From Argopecten irradians (lineage: Eukaryota; Mollusca; Bivalvia; Pectinida; Pectinidae), in assembly GCF_041381155.1 (NCBI RefSeq), contig NC_091134.1:39825338-39889337 (forward strand): 64,000 nucleotides of DNA, written 5' to 3'. Below are positions 48,720 to 63,800 of the stretch, in pieces; positions within the stretch are counted from its first letter, which is position 1; the number at the start of each line of letters is the position of its first letter. The position numbers were made by a program, and so were the translations under genes. The notes beneath the pieces are model-generated. The model saw nothing but the letters and a program-made list of their open reading frames with translations. It searched no databases and had not been told where the DNA came from.

Positions 48720-51700
48720 CTGTAAACATAATGGTAGTCAAAACATGGGTTAAAGCACACAAAGGTTATCTCCCTTGTCAATGTAACTTTCCCTGGTTGC
48801 AGCTCTTAGTACCTCAATCACCTATTCTCCATTTGATAGCATATTTGTAGATTTTTTTAAATACAAGTACCTGCATATGAAAATGATGACAGGAGGTCAT
48901 GAATTTTCTTTGCCATTATATGTATACCGATAGGCTTCTATCATTAGAATTGTATTGAATTATCTTGATGCTGACAAAAGCAAGATCAATTCCAAGAACT
49001 ACAAAATGTGCTTAACAGATGTTTGATTCCAATTAAGTATAACGAATGGAGTCTATGTGATTGACTACTAAGGACTTAGTAGAGAAGTACTCTTATGTAC
49101 AAGACTGCTTAGACATCAATACCGATAACTATTCTAGGAGTTTGGCATTAGGGTTTGTAACGAAAACCAAATTTCAAACAGTACCTACATAATTAGCATT
49201 GCTAAGGATTTCAATTTCCTCTGTAGAAGCAATCAGTACAAAACCAGAAATTCAGTACAAACTTTACCTACAGAGCCGAAATTCAATCAATCAACATAGG
49301 AATTCCATGCTAACAGGTCGTCTACAGCTAATGGAAGATTGCTTACAAGTTTTTCTCGGAGATTATTTGTAATTAATCAAAGGATGTACAGACTGCTGTA
49401 CTAAAGTCACCTCCTGCTAATATCATCTTAGCTGTTCACATCCATATAAGGACATTTTAGGTCTAGACTAAGTTTGGGTAAAAGATATGTAAAAGGAAGC
49501 TAGGACTTGGATCAGTATATGTATGTGCCCATTGAGGATCACTTACAATGCCAGCAATGTGAAATTACATAATTATGACCAATAGAAAACGTGATAAAAA
49601 AAACAACACCCAGTTTTAAATCTTATTGGAACAGACAGACAGAAAAAAATTTCCTTTAATTGAAACTGACCCATGTTTTGGAGACCGTTTGTTATGAACA
49701 TTTCAACGCTTATGAGAGTTCTATTCGACACAGTACAACACGGTTGGTAACACTGGAAATAGAATTATATATAATCTATTGAAAAACAATACCAGTACAT
49801 ACATACAAGTGCCAATTATCATCGACTTCAAAGCCGTTTATATTTGTATCCAATAGCGCCCCAGTATAAATTACATCACCATATCATCTCCATTACCAAA
49901 TTTAATTCCTTCGCAATGTCTCGGTAAATTTCTAAGCTGTTTGTTGTAAGGCGGACGTGTTATAGGGTAGAGGCAATAGACAAGTCAGTCATGCGATTAC
50001 TAGACATAGGTAGGTCATTACTATCTATGCTACGATGAACACTTTCTGCCACAGGCCTCGAATTATGAAAATTGAGCAACAAAGCATTGCAACAATTTTC
50101 CCCAACAGTTCGACAGTGGCTCGGAGGTGAATATTTTTGGTGTTTGTAAGGATAGTTGTATGGGTTTATTCATGCGAGCCTTTGGCTACGTGGCTAGGCC
50201 GATATCGTAATTGGTATAGGGAGCAGTACAATAGAGGATGAATAAACAGCTCGGAGACTACAGGTACACTGAACAAAGACAAGTCCAATCCCTACGTTTA
50301 TCCTACACAAACATGGCACCCTTGTTTTTCTCTATACTTAGAGTATTTATTTTAAATAATGTTAATGTGTAGAGTTGTAAGGCTGATAATACCCGTGTGT
50401 ATCTATAGTACAAGTACCTGTATTAATGTAAAGGTGGCCCAATGGTCATACAGCTAACTACTCCTACCAATAGATATCAAGGTGTCCCAACATGACTGAC
50501 TTCCTATGCACTGAAGGCCATGCCATAGCATAAATAAAGACGTGAAAAAGGATACGAACTACCAAAATATCTTCTATAAAATAAATTATCTGACTTTGTA
50601 ATCATCTGAAAATAAAGTGTCTTGCACATTTCTACAAAATATTTAATGTTAAACAAATGTTCTTTTCTTTGGAACAATTTTGAATTCTATCTAGTTTCTA
50701 TCAAGTACATGTAGTCTATTTTGAAGAGGGGTGAAATGGGGCAGCAGGGACCTTGCCATGCATGGAATTGAGTAAAAATTCTCTTTGTTGAGCAAGTCTC
50801 TTATAAAGTCACCATGATCAGCTATTTCAGGCACCCAAACAAATAAAAAACAGAAAATTCCATCTATGAAAAATAATTGTATACAATATGTTATCAGACA
50901 TGTATGAAAACTTCAGCTGTCAATAGAATTTCCTATACGTAACAGTTCTTATCTAAATGAGCCTGTATTTACAAAACAAATGGAAATAATTTGTGATAGT
51001 AATAACATTCAAATTAAATTTCAATGGTTCTTGAAACTTGCCGATTTCATTTAAAATGACATTTAGTGCTTTTTGATACTGTGGGAATTTCTTTCAATGC
51101 AACTCTGATCTTGAATTGTTTTTTCATCGAAACAAAGCTATCAACATCAAACACATGTTCATATTTTTCAGTGATAAAAATTGAAACTGTAATTAAATTA
51201 GAAAATTGTCTCCTATCCGACAAATTCAATTTAGAATCTACATATTGTTTTCAGATGTTTTAACAAGATATATCCGTGCAGATTGCTAGATATGTATACC
51301 ATTCTCCTTCAAACATGTTATTACTTTCAATGACATACATCTTATACCCCTAGCTTCAATTCCATGTAATGTGCCAACAACATCTAAAATAGAACTGTCT
51401 GCTAGACTATTTTATACCTCTCCATACACAAAATCATTCCTAATCCATCTGGTGCTTTAAGTCTATTACGACGCTTTTTAATGATTTTCCCAATTGAGAC
51501 TGACAAGATAAGGATATAAAAACAGCTCTTGTGTTTAAAACAGTTCACATCAGAGGGCCCCTAGCGTTTCTACTATCTTCTCACATCGCCATGATACTGG
51601 GTAAATTGTGGGGCACTGGCCAAACAGCTACACAGATATTTAAAATATTGTCAGAACCAATCAGGTTAATACCGACAACAATGTTACCTTGGTCATGGAT

Positions 51701-54667
51701 AATATAGCGAGGGCAAAGACGTGCTGGGGTAGTGTAACAATAGTACATTGGACACTAGAGGAAACAATAGCTTCTCTCTGTACTCTGGCCCTCGCCAGCA
51801 ACCCAAACAGAAACTGGCAGAGGGGCAAATAAATTAACTCAGCGTGAAAGCTGTGCCACTGCTAGTTTTCATACAGATGAACCTACACAGGAGCTGAAAG
51901 GATCATATTTCAGTTTTTGCCAGGACTTATCTCTGAAGCCTGCTGCACTGATCTAGGAGTGGGAACTAAACCGCCATACCCTCTTATGTATCATACCCTA
52001 CAAAATTATACAGTTCTGTAGCATTATAAATATTTGTGACAAGCAATTTGTTGTTGAGCACACACACGACTTGCAGCTGCGCATTTCAACATTCCTGTCC
52101 AGAGATCTATTAAGTTTGAGGTGTGGTTTTTCCCTGTATTCCTTACAGCAATGGGACATCGATAGCTACAAGCTCCTGTGAGCAGAAACTAACACAAAAT
52201 GACGATTACATTTTTGAACTGTATGAAATGCTTCTGAAGATCCAAAATATTTCCAGGCAAACATTCCTACTCACTACTGTCAGCCTTTGTAATTAGTATA
52301 TATATTTTTAACAGAAATGGGACATTTACATCTACCAGTAGAAGAAATTAAGTCAGAAGATATCAAGCTAAAATAATGCATAATCATCTAGAAAGCTGTG
52401 ATAACCTATAATATAATTTCCCCTAACCTAAACCATAATTAAACGTCAACTGACGAAGTAGTAAAATCTAGGAAGAGCAGTAACCACCCATTAGACAATT
52501 AAGGTGCCGGTTTAGGATAACCATACCTGACAACATGCATGTTTATGATATATCATCCTAGTAATTCTGCAGAAATTACGCCAAAGTGACAGTATGAATG
52601 ATGAAGCCCGAGTCAAAACTTCACACTCTCAGATCTAGTGAATTATTATTACTCTTTGTATTATTGTCAAACTCTTCACACTTTTCATGAATTTTGAATC
52701 ATTGCTGTACCATAAAATTATGGTTTAATCTTCCTGCATAATAAATAGTTCTCAAGATGGACGAAAACTATCATGAATTTGGCACCACTGTGCATCAATT
52801 TGGATATACATTTTTATATTGTATTGCCAGAAAAATTTCTCAAAGTCATGCAGTAATATCAATATATGAGTTTTTTTAATATATGAAAATTCTGTTATTG
52901 GCATTCTGTCAAAATAATGAGGGATGGTTATGAGAACTTTGAAATAATTCCAAGTTTTGTAAGGGTAAAATTCACTGCCTGCAGGCAGTTTTTCTATTTT
53001 CAGATGTACTCGGTGAGTATTTGTACAATGACACTACACTATTTACAATCTATGTATTATGATTTCACAGGAGCTCCTATACAAACTCCTAGTATAGAGA
53101 ATTCCTAAACCCAACAAATTAGCTAAGCTCGTGGAAATACCAGACAACTTTTCACAACAAGGGAAATTCTCTTTGAGGGCTCAGTAATGACAGAATAAAT
53201 ACGTTCTTACAGAACAAGTGTTTTTGTACAGGGACACACACATAAGCCGAGCAGATCCCCTCAACATAATGCGAACTCTTGTGCGATGTCTCTAGCAAGT
53301 TAAAACATGGCTGTGATATTCGTTTTTAAATTTTCTTATTTTTAAGGGATACGTTAAGGGTTGGAATTTAAAAGAAATTTTTATCTATATCATACTGATT
53401 ATTGTTATTCACAAACAATCTAAAACCCGTTAAAATCTACATGAATATATATAACTGACTCTGTTCAAGGTTAAATTTTTTAGATCAAATTTTATGGTAA
53501 TAACTCAAATGATAATTACACTACCAGATATTTTAAAGTAAAATCTGATAAGAGACTTGTCCTTCTCCCCATTTCTACACCCCAATTATAAAAGATTATG
53601 TTACCTATTATAGCCAAACTTCCCTGTACATTTCTCCAAGTATGATATATTGAAGTCTGACTATATAAACTCACACAACTGAAATCTAATCTTTACAAGG
53701 GGTGTCCACTTTCAGACCCTAATGTAGAAATGCATCAGGGCATATCCCTACTACCCAAATTCATCTTTGATGGTCTACACTGTAAAAGCTTCATTTGATC
53801 AGTCACATGCATAAACAATTCCCAGGCATTTACTAAAGTCTTTACTTCCAAATGCATATCTGTACTTCTAGAAATAACAGTTTTCTGATAAAAGCTCCTG
53901 GTTTCAATTTCTGACAATAATTTTTACACTTAAAATTCAGTTAAATTGTACTTTAATTGAATTCAAGGTAAAATTTTAGGTAGGTAAAATAATCATCGCA
54001 CGTTTACAGCTTTAAAATGCTAATGTTGATACCCGAGCTCGTCAGCAGGCCGTTCACATGCCTGGGGGTAATCTCAAACCTTAAAAGGCAATACATTTAC
54101 CTTACCTACAGAAAACGTGGATCTTCCATCATTGCCAACATATAGACAGATTTTATTTCTGACATTTAACATTTCATCCCAACGCTTTTTTCCCATTTAA
54201 AAACTTTTGATTTAAATAGGCAGATAACACAAGTGTTTAACAGCCTTTTCTCTCCATAAACCACGAACATTCACCTCCTTACAGTTATACTTAGCTGACA
54301 CATCAATTAACCCATAAGTAACAAACTAGTGTACTTATCATCAGCTGAATCACATTAACCTCCATTACGGGGCATATTTTATTTTTATATTATTTCAATA
54401 TATACCTTTTCTACCTCAGTAAGATAATTCTACCATAACAAAGAATTTTCTATTTTCACAAGAACATATCAACTCCCTTCTGCCATAAATACATTCATAA
54501 ACACCCCACTCCTTCCCCCTTTCCAAAATGAAATCATTTTTTTCAAAATTCAAATAAGGTTTTTACCTATCTAATGAAGATGTTTTATCCTACATAAGAT
54601 CTTTTCTACCCAAACCTTAGCCATCCCTGTCCAGGGATGTCCATACTACAACTGTATGACAACTTAC
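48720..54667 (-). other. Intron before the QUA2 exons (5.9 kb)
   Basis: No further exons, RNA genes or mobile elements recognised on either strand. AT-rich unique sequence. Confidence 0.6.
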
Positions 54668-54811
54668 CGCGGGTACTAGCAGTTTCTTCACCTCTTCAAT
54701 AGCTTTGGCCATCTTAACCTCTGCCCTTTGTCTGGCATCTTCTACTGTGATAAGTACATGTAATTCTTCATTTAAGTGTTCCCAGTTGGCTTTGCCTCGG
54801 TTTTGTTCCTC
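54668..54811 (-). CDS. Quaking-like protein, KH domain C-terminal exon
   Basis: 48 codons in phase 0 on both sides, flanked by CATTGCAG and GTAAGT. Starts [20 protein letters not shown] and ends [10 protein letters not shown]. It matches QKI 135-182 with conservative changes ([19 protein letters not shown] for [19 protein letters not shown]). This part carries the last strand and helix of the extended KH fold and leads into QUA2. Exon borders coincide with those implied by the QKI protein order. Confidence 0.97.
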
Positions 54812-57800
54812 CTGCAATGATACATGCTAAAAGTTGTAAAGAAATTATATATAAACTTTATAAAGAAATACACTTATACTTATTCATATGAATACGATTC
54901 AGATTACAGACTTTACAGAGAACAGACTTTGATTTCAAAGTGATTTATCTATGACATTAAAATATATCATCACAATCCAAGTTATTCTGTATTTGCATAT
55001 TACATACTAGAATTATCTGCCCTTGCTGGTAGGTATTCATTGTAATGTCATGTGTTTACTAGTGTAGCAAAATACTTTTTAGAGAAAAAGATGCAAGTTT
55101 TTGCTCACAAAATAATGATGTCATGATGGATACCTACCCACAATGGAAGAAAGTGTAATATTCAAAGACAGAATAATGGAACAAAAGGTAAATAACAACT
55201 TGATATCATTCTCCTCGGTAAAGTGCATGTGCACCAGACAAAGATACGAAATGTCCCTGGTGATGTGCACAATATTTACGAGGTAATATTTTAACTTTGA
55301 TATCAGGTGTTGACCATTTACTAAGTGTTGAATTATTTTGGTAAATCCAGTTAATTATGCATGTGTATGTTATGAGTATGATTTTGTTTAAGTTAAGGTT
55401 CAAGCACCTGTCTACAGTCAGAAGTCTGATCATCCCAGGCTAACACAACGCCGACAGGTCATTAAACACTTCTGTCATCCTCTTTAATTACTGACTTGAT
55501 TAGAAATCCTTCATCAGACATTACCATATCAGAAACCTCAATGACAAATGACCAGAGTGACATTTAAGTCTAGTTGTAGACACTATTTAAGTATCCTTAA
55601 TGTTGACCAATAATATTTAACCACACAAATTATTATAGATGTTACCTTGTTAAACATAAATTACATTAAATGTCTTTAACAAAAATAATTTAATAGGTCA
55701 TACATATACATTACTACCAAAAACCTAAAGTAATAAACATTGAAAACTCATTGCCATATGAATTTAATCACCTGCATTTTTTCAGGTAATCATTTTTCAA
55801 TCAATCACATTTTAGCGTTTTTAATTAGCTTGAAGGTAAACTAAGATCCCACATTTTTTATAGTTTATCGCTTGCCATAGATAGTGTATGTATTATTTGA
55901 TCGAGGCAATATTTCACTAAGATTTGGTAACGTTATGCTCCACAAAGTCTGGTGAATAACCTAGAATTAGACTTCATTGATAACTGATCTAAGTGTATTA
56001 ACCAATGGTGCATTAGAGTCTGATAAATACATTTACAAATCTGTATCTATATCATGCTGTAATTTTATGTATTAAAAGTAACAACAACTCACACAACCTA
56101 CTACAGGAAGCAAAATTTGTTCTTATCCATCATCTTTATATCCATAATATCAAGCCTATACTTTAGGGCTAAGATTTTATATATGGAACGTCATTCATTT
56201 CAGATTTGACAAGGGCCAATTTTGATCCAAAACATTTGCAATGCAAATTCTAAAATCTTTACTATGTAAGAAAACTTGGCTCTATATGTCTGATATTCTT
56301 ACAGGCCCACAAGGAGACTTGAGACTGGTTTTGATATATATTAAGAAGATCTAATATTTTAAAGAATCTGGTTTTTATCAAAGTAGACTCTCTAAGGGTC
56401 ATTTCCAGAGTTGGCTGGTCTCCAAAAGATGTTCCCCTAGAACCTATCCCTAAATCCTTTCCACTAGTTCAACAAATGTACAGGTTTCCCTATATTTCAT
56501 ACAAAATCTGGACAGCAAGTCTGCTGTTAAGATAAGTAGCTTCAGAGATCCTAGTCCAAAGATAGAAATAATTGTATGTAAAATAGATCTGATCAGGCTT
56601 TAAACTAGATAAGTCAATCTGAAGATGTTCATCGCTGCATACAGATTACACACATGTGTACTGGTGCGGCTGGTGCAGGGTATACACCAAGGCCGAGCCC
56701 TACAGTGCTAGAGTGTTGTTATATTACACACAACAATGGCCAGTATGTGTGATTATTTGACCCCTCATGTCTTTACTAATCATGCCCAGTGATGTCAGTA
56801 CTATGTAGTATACACTGTACATGTATATATATCACAGTCTATAATTACAACCAACCCACACCATTAGCCTTCCTTCCACAATAACAAGCTGCTATACATT
56901 TACCTCAAATGTCTCGTTCCCATTTGGCTTATTAAATTTCTAGTAAAGCAGCCTTAGTTTCTCTGCTAGAAACAGCTTTTAAATTCCTAATCATGTGAAA
57001 TTTACTTGAATCTAATATTAAACATCTGCCATATATCTATAGAGTGGAGTGTTTGGAGAACTTGAGGACTTTCAGGACACATGGAACAATTCAACAGGTT
57101 TAGAAAACTATGATAATGTGTAGCTTTATATACATGTTTTATGTCTCTCTCCATGGCTAATCTGTTATAGATAGGTTATCATACATCCCTAGTAACATCT
57201 AGTAACCAACCTTTCACCGACCAGCAGCTGGCATGTATATACCAGTCAGTCAGCATCTTCATCTTCAGGCCAGAAATGGTTTTACATAATTTTTTAAATA
57301 TCCCCCCATCCTATAATTTTATAAATATCCCCTCCCCATCCTCCCATACAAAGTGTCCAGGGTGACTTAGTCCTTAGTGAATGGCCTTCATGTCTGACTG
57401 ATTCATGCAGCATTATCTCAGACCCTATCGATTAGTATATACTACAAACATTTGGCAATATTCTTCTCTTTGTCAAATTCCCATTTAATATTTATCCACA
57501 GCATTATGATTAACTTCATTAAGTAATTTCAAGCCAGATGACCAAGAATTCTAAAAGACATTTTCAGAAATGAAAAAGAAACTAGTAATGTCTATCAAGA
57601 CATAATTGACCTTGCCTCTATATGAAATAGAAATGGGACGGAATGCATGGGATGGGATGGACATGGGTAACACTTCATATGTGTATCCCCCTCCCCCCAT
57701 ACAACCCATGAAAACTATATAAATACATGTACAACATACTGGATTATTTCTGACAAAACTTTCTCTTCGCCTTTTCTACAGCTTATTTAGAGGCTATTTG

Positions 57801-58986
57801 CAGTTTTCTGGAGGAGACAATGTTTTGTTGTTGTACTGATGGTGTATGATAGAGATTTGAGACAGTGAAGGGTCTGTCTTGGCTCCTATATGTATATGTA
57901 TACGCCCCCTCCCTGTGCGTCATCCACCTGATCTCCTATGTAGCTGAGCATTATCCTTTGTTACTAAGTGTCAAACACTACATGCCAGTCAATACCCAAC
58001 AACTACTGAACATACACATAATATTTATGTGGTTTTAAACTTATTTTCATTGTTGTGTAGTCAATTATCACCAGTCCTATATAGATGAAGCCATTTTACC
58101 CAATAGATATTCTTTTAAGATGTATCTTTTATAATCATTATGTAGCATAGTTACTTGCATCCTTTTTTATCAACAGAGATAAACTTCTCCAAACCATTTG
58201 TTAATCGATGTATCTCTATGACAATAACGTTTGCTAACACGACAGTTATTTACATGGTCCCATTTCTTACAGACAATGGTTGTTACTGGTTACCTGCATG
58301 TGTCCCTGACCCGGACAGGAACCATTACTACAATCAATGGCACAGTGCATGACCAACTCCTTACCCAATGTGCTTCCAATTTTTGGGGTAATTGTGTTTG
58401 TTTTATTATGGTAGCTGTACTCCTGAACCATTATCCTTACTTTCTATATAATGTAAGGGAAGTGGATGGGGACCAGATGGCAGGGAAGAAAGAGAGATCT
58501 TGTAAGCTGGAAATCACTGCTCATAGGTCAGACCCAGTCTCATCACAATTTATAACTGTTGCTATTGCAGCCAATTAGGACTTGCATACACCTGTCTATT
58601 TGTAGCAATGAGACACCATTACTGAACCGATTTAGACTTATCCATGGATGCCAACGTCATCATCAAAGGCTCAGAAACTATCCATATCATTACAATAATA
58701 ACATCACAAACATTCTCATTGCATTGTTTTTGATATATCTTCTGAAACCAGAGTCAGATTTATATATACTCAACCAATTCTTAATATTCTGATGTTCCTG
58801 CTAACCTTGAGTTGATAGGGTTGGACTGAATATTCAAATGCCTGTTCATAATCAATGAAAAGTTCAGATGATCCAAACTGAACAAAAAATTATCAATTTC
58901 ATAATATTGTTCAGGTTGGACAATCTGTTCAATACAAATAGGGTTAACCCCAACCTGTGTGTGTGATGATATTTAGTATTATTTAC
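54812..58986 (-). other. Intron within the KH domain (4.2 kb)
   Basis: No exon or RNA gene recognised. Plus-strand frames around 58.2-58.6 kb lack features. Confidence 0.6.
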
Positions 58987-59103
58987 CTTCTTTTTGTCTC
59001 TCATTGATCCTTTTCCTCGCACCATTATTTTACACCCTGTGAACTGTTCTAATTCTTTAGCTGTCATCCCCCTTGGTCCCAATATTCTCCCCACAAAGTT
59101 GAA
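58987..59103 (-). CDS. Quaking-like protein, KH domain core exon
   Basis: 39 codons, phase 0 on both sides, flanked by CTTTTTCAG and [26 protein letters not shown] contains the KH GxxG loop as GPRG, which holds the RNA backbone. It continues [19 protein letters not shown], identical to QKI except LEQF for LEAE. This is the diagnostic STAR-family sequence. The protein should bind ACUAAY-containing RNAs and act in splicing, stability or translation control. Confidence 0.98.
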
Positions 59104-60691
59104 CTGAAAAAGAAATGAAAGTCATCAGTACATCATCTTACAGTAAATCACTCAATCATAAACCTATAGTTGTCTTAACAATGCTGGCCAACTACACAAC
59201 ACACACAAATGATAACTTGATTAATTAGTGCTATATCAGTTTAATTCCGATTTTTTAAGGTAACCACCATAATTACTTTGTTTTTAATAAGCGTTGGCAT
59301 GATAGATTTATCACTTCTCCTGACATCCTATACAAGTTGTTAATTTGTTATATGAATTATCCATACATGAAACTTGTACTTGCACGAGACTAAAACCTTC
59401 ACAAATATCTGACGCACATTTTATATATAGAGGATATTTATTCAAAGAACATGCATTAACTGCAAGGTTTTATCTCAAACAGCTGATGAGGATCATACAT
59501 ACATGTGATATCAATCGCCTCTCAAAATTTTTACATCACGCACAGAATGTTTTTCAGTCTGAACCGAGATTGGTAGTATTAAGTACAATGAGGTTAAACA
59601 AATATGAGCCAGGTTCCAGTCTTAAAAACATCCCAATTCTTCCTTATATGAGCCAGGTTCCAGTCTTAAAAACATCCCAATTCTTCCTTATATGAGCCAG
59701 GTTCCAGTCTTAAAAACATCCCAATTCTTCCTTATATGAGCCAGGTTCCAGTCTTAAAAACATCCCAATTCTTCCTTATATGAGCGATGTTCCAGTCTTA
59801 AAAACATCCCAATTCTTCCTTAAGCCTTTCAAATTACCCGAGATACATATATATATTCTGATTGCTGCACCAAGCTACAAAACATTCATCATATCTCTAT
59901 TGGTGTTTTAGATGGAAGAATTTGTGCCAAAATAGAGACAACTTCAATTCCAAGTCTGTACAGTAAGTCGGTCTGTGATTGATCTTACAGTAACACGATT
60001 TAGAATGGGGTCACAGGGCGTCCTAACTCCACCGGCTGTACATAAAATAATCTGGTCAAAGAGTGCAGCTTCAAAGTCTAAAAATTTGGAACCTTACTTT
60101 GGAGGGATGCTCCAGGAACCTCAGACAAGTATCATACCAGTGCCACATGTGTCAGTGACTTTGCCAAGCTATAATATTTGTTTTCTTTCATTCTTTTTCG
60201 AGTTTGTTTTCTGTTACGGTAATTTTTTTTTGAAACTCTTTCAATATTAGGAGATTTTTTCAATGCTATATGTAACCTGCCTCAACAACCACTTCTGTGT
60301 GATGACTACCTGTACATGTTCAAATTACTTTTTTACGGGTTGGTCAACCAAAAAGGTCAATTTCAATTTGATAAGACGGATTTAACTGCATATCCACATG
60401 ATCCAAAAATAAACCTCTTCCTGAACTTTTTTGCTTACTTTACAAAAGGAAAGGGATTTATTTGAAGATAAATGATATGCAAGAACTACAATCTTCTTGT
60501 CCCAAATTCGTCAACATTTTTCAACTTTCCTTAAAACAGAACTTGAAAATACTGATTTTCACTATGTTATAGAATATTGATGAAACTGGGCCCTGAAGCA
60601 ACATTCCTAGCTGAAGCCACAATGATTTCAAACTGGAGTTCATCTGTAAGAACTTTGATGGATAACCTCCCTTCTCCATGGTAATACTTAC
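59104..60691 (-). other. Intron (1.6 kb) with a 44-bp tandem repeat
   Basis: No exon recognised. Contains the tandem repeat at 59,604-59,823. Confidence 0.6.
59604..59823. repeat. 44-bp tandem repeat, five copies
   Basis: Five copies start with ATGAGCCAGGTTCCAGTC at 59,604, 59,648, 59,692, 59,736 and 59,780. Four are essentially identical; the fifth reads GCGATGT in place of GCCAGGT. The open frames across it are by-products. Confidence 0.95.
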
Positions 60692-60825
60692 ATCTGGATG
60701 TTCTTTAACAGGGACATATAATTTTTCTGATAGTGTAACTGTGGGTCCCTGAACCTCAGGTAGTGGAAGGGGATCACGATTGCTTCCTTTGTGGTGAAAT
60801 AACTGTAATCGAACTCTGTTGATTT
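60692..60825 (-). CDS. Quaking-like protein, exon linking QUA1 to KH
   Basis: 134 nt, flanked by GTATTTTCAG and GTAAGT; enters in phase 1, leaves in phase 0. It codes for (E)INRVRLQLFHHKGSNRDPLP and continues to GPTVTLSEKLYVPVKEHPD. QKI 48-95 reads EISRVR... GPIVQLQEKLYVPVKEYPD, so both ends are conserved and the middle linker is three residues shorter and different. The first half of the gene, coding for the QUA1 dimerisation motif and the start codon, is not in the window; I find no YLMQLM-type sequence up to 64,000. Confidence 0.96.
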
Positions 60826-63800
60826 CTGAAAATACACAAATAGCAATTTGGGCATAAAATTTGAACTTCAGTCCAACAGTGTTATATATAACTCACCACC
60901 ATTTGTTCATACAATGTACACCCAAAGCTGACATTCAAAACTTCCTCTCTCAATCACTCATTTTTTATTTGCTGTCTGTACTTTATAGTAATACGAACTA
61001 AGTTTTGAAGTCTTAACTTCACTCGAAACAGGTTTTCCACAACTGGAAAAGAGATGACATGTCAATGTCAGTTCTTTTACAATGACATGACATACCGGTA
61101 TACTAGACCACCCTAACAATCATCATCTGCACATTTTTTAATATTGTTATCAACATTAGCTAATTAGATTAACTTAGTAATTTCAATAGGGGATGCACTT
61201 AGTTGATAATTCTAAAACATTAAAATCTTAATCATTAATTTCTTAAGCATTTGAATTCTAACAATATGTTATTTAAGCATTATTGTTATTTTTTGTTTCA
61301 AGATTTGGGTTTGAATTCCAATTAAAAATCTGGACTACGCTCTAAAAATTAAATTGCCTGATGAACTCACATAATATATACTACATACATGTATACAAAA
61401 TACTAGCTATAGGTAGCTATATAGCCTATAACAGTATGTCATTTGTCTAAATTATACAACTCTGACTGTAGATATAAATAAACATGAGATCACATTATAC
61501 ATCAACAGTTTGTGACTTCGTGACTGTGAAAAATGGACAGGTTTCAATATATAGATCAACTGCTATTCAAGATCAAGATCATCAACTCTGGTTTCTTGTC
61601 TTGTTTTATTAAAGAAAAAACAGTTCATTTGGTGCACAGCACAATACGAATACCTATATAAATGTACATTTATAAAATAATGTAAATAAAAAAGATCTAC
61701 TGGCTGTGTATGTACTATGTTCATAATGAGTAATGGAAAATCATGCGTTAATCAAATTTAATTGTCATTGAATACATCTTAATTTTGCAGCATAAATAAT
61801 TGTTCCATATAATTACATTTGAATTCAATTAACTGCATTACACATACAATGTATTATATACACAGACAAACTGTCCAGCATACTGACTACAGGTTTAAAC
61901 CGATTCAAAATGAATTCAGATCCATTAGGACTTATCTCAACGATCAGTGTCATATTACAACATTCTCATCTACCCAGTACTTATATTGAATATGAATTGT
62001 ACTGTAATGAATCAAAACAATTTTAAATAAAGGAACTTCATTGACAATCTATATTTAAACAAAAGGTTAATTAAGGTACATACAAAATGTTTTAATACCC
62101 AAATGTACACATCAAATTAACTTCACAACCAGATAAAAAGAAACCTACCGGGTATATTATGTACATAATGCATATACCGGTATCTTTCTACAAACATAAT
62201 TAACAAAATACACTTTACACATGTGACTATTTAATACTAAATTTTCTTAAATGAGTATTAATTCTTTGATTATTCAAATGATAGGATAACATTTTTTTCC
62301 AGCAACTTAAATAATTATTTCCTAGCTACTTTATTTGGATTTTGAAAATATTTATACATCTTTAATTAATTATGAAACATAACAATGCAACCGATACTGG
62401 AAAGTATTTAAATCAAATATTGTAATATCTGTTTGAAACATTAATTAATGCCCGAAAGACTCATAAATTACATCTATGATGATCTGATCCCAAAAACTAT
62501 TTGACCATGCGAGAATCATTACAGATTTGTCAGGTAGCATAATCTAAGGTCAGATTGACCTCTGGTGTAATTATAGCCCTGAGAAGGGACATAGGGTCAG
62601 ATACCACATGGCCTTTGGCTGTGCTGGCGTTTATGGTCCTATAACTGACATTGACCAGAACACCAATACACTAATACTATAATACCACCTCACATGTAAA
62701 AAAGGAATGGATGTCCATGAAACATACTGAATGACCATCTGACTGGTCTTTCAAGTTCAGACTAAACCCTGAGCTCTTTTTAGGATTAATGTAGCTGTGA
62801 TCAATTTCACTCAAATAAAACAAAAACATCTTTACTGACAGCATATGTGTGTGAAAGACCCTACAGGTAGGAAACTTCATGGTTTTGTTTTAGTGCTTGT
62901 CTCAGAGTGATTGATGAACAGGGCTAGCACATATATTAAGTCATCCAGAGTTCACGTAGGGCAAAAATGACATAAATTACTGCTGCATGCTTTTTCATTA
63001 TTGTGTGTGTATATATATTTTTGTATCAGTCTTGATGCAATTTCTACACTATAGACGCTACTTCTTACAAAATGTTATCACAGGATTACATGTGTACTTG
63101 TACATTCCCAAAGTTCCTGTCCCCATCTAAAGGCTTTATAAACTACACACAACTATGAGCCATCATCTACTTACTGGGTCAATGACTAAAAGCTTTGTCA
63201 CTATCCCTTATACATCATATCCACTTAACGCAAAATTACACCTCTGTACCCAGTTTTAGCTACTTGAGCGTAAGGCAATTCAGCCACATGCTATACAGCT
63301 ACCTACAATCAATTTTGGGTGATCTTATTTCATATGCATATGATTGTTAAGTGAAACTTTGGCAGAGGTAGAATTCAAAAGCTGCCACTGGATCCCATGT
63401 AATGCTACTGTAACGTATTCAATACGTCATATATTTACAACATGCAATTATAGCTTTAATTCATATTTGAGAATTTATTAAAAATACATGTACATGTACT
63501 GGCCATAATAATCAAACAAATCCATGTCTATAACAAGTTTAAGAGAACACTGATCTTTTTCTGTAGTCAACAACCGAAATAATGTTAAATACAAATAGCC
63601 CATTATAATGATATAATCCTTTTATGCATATATATTTTGCAAAGCAATGCAGAATGCAGTCGATTATTATCTGAAGCTAGTTAACAAAGAAACTTTTTTA
63701 CCAGATGGTGTATATCTTAACAGAAAATGAAAGTGCAATTTCGTTAAACTGCCAAGATAATGGAATGCCTTTCAACCTCACGATACAGAAGTACAAATAC

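Noticed and set aside
58231-58578. 115-codon plus-strand open frame
   Set aside because: Within a quaking intron on the other strand; no domain or supporting signals.
59345-59695. 116-codon plus-strand open frame
   Set aside because: Its end is made of the 44-bp tandem repeat; no coding features.
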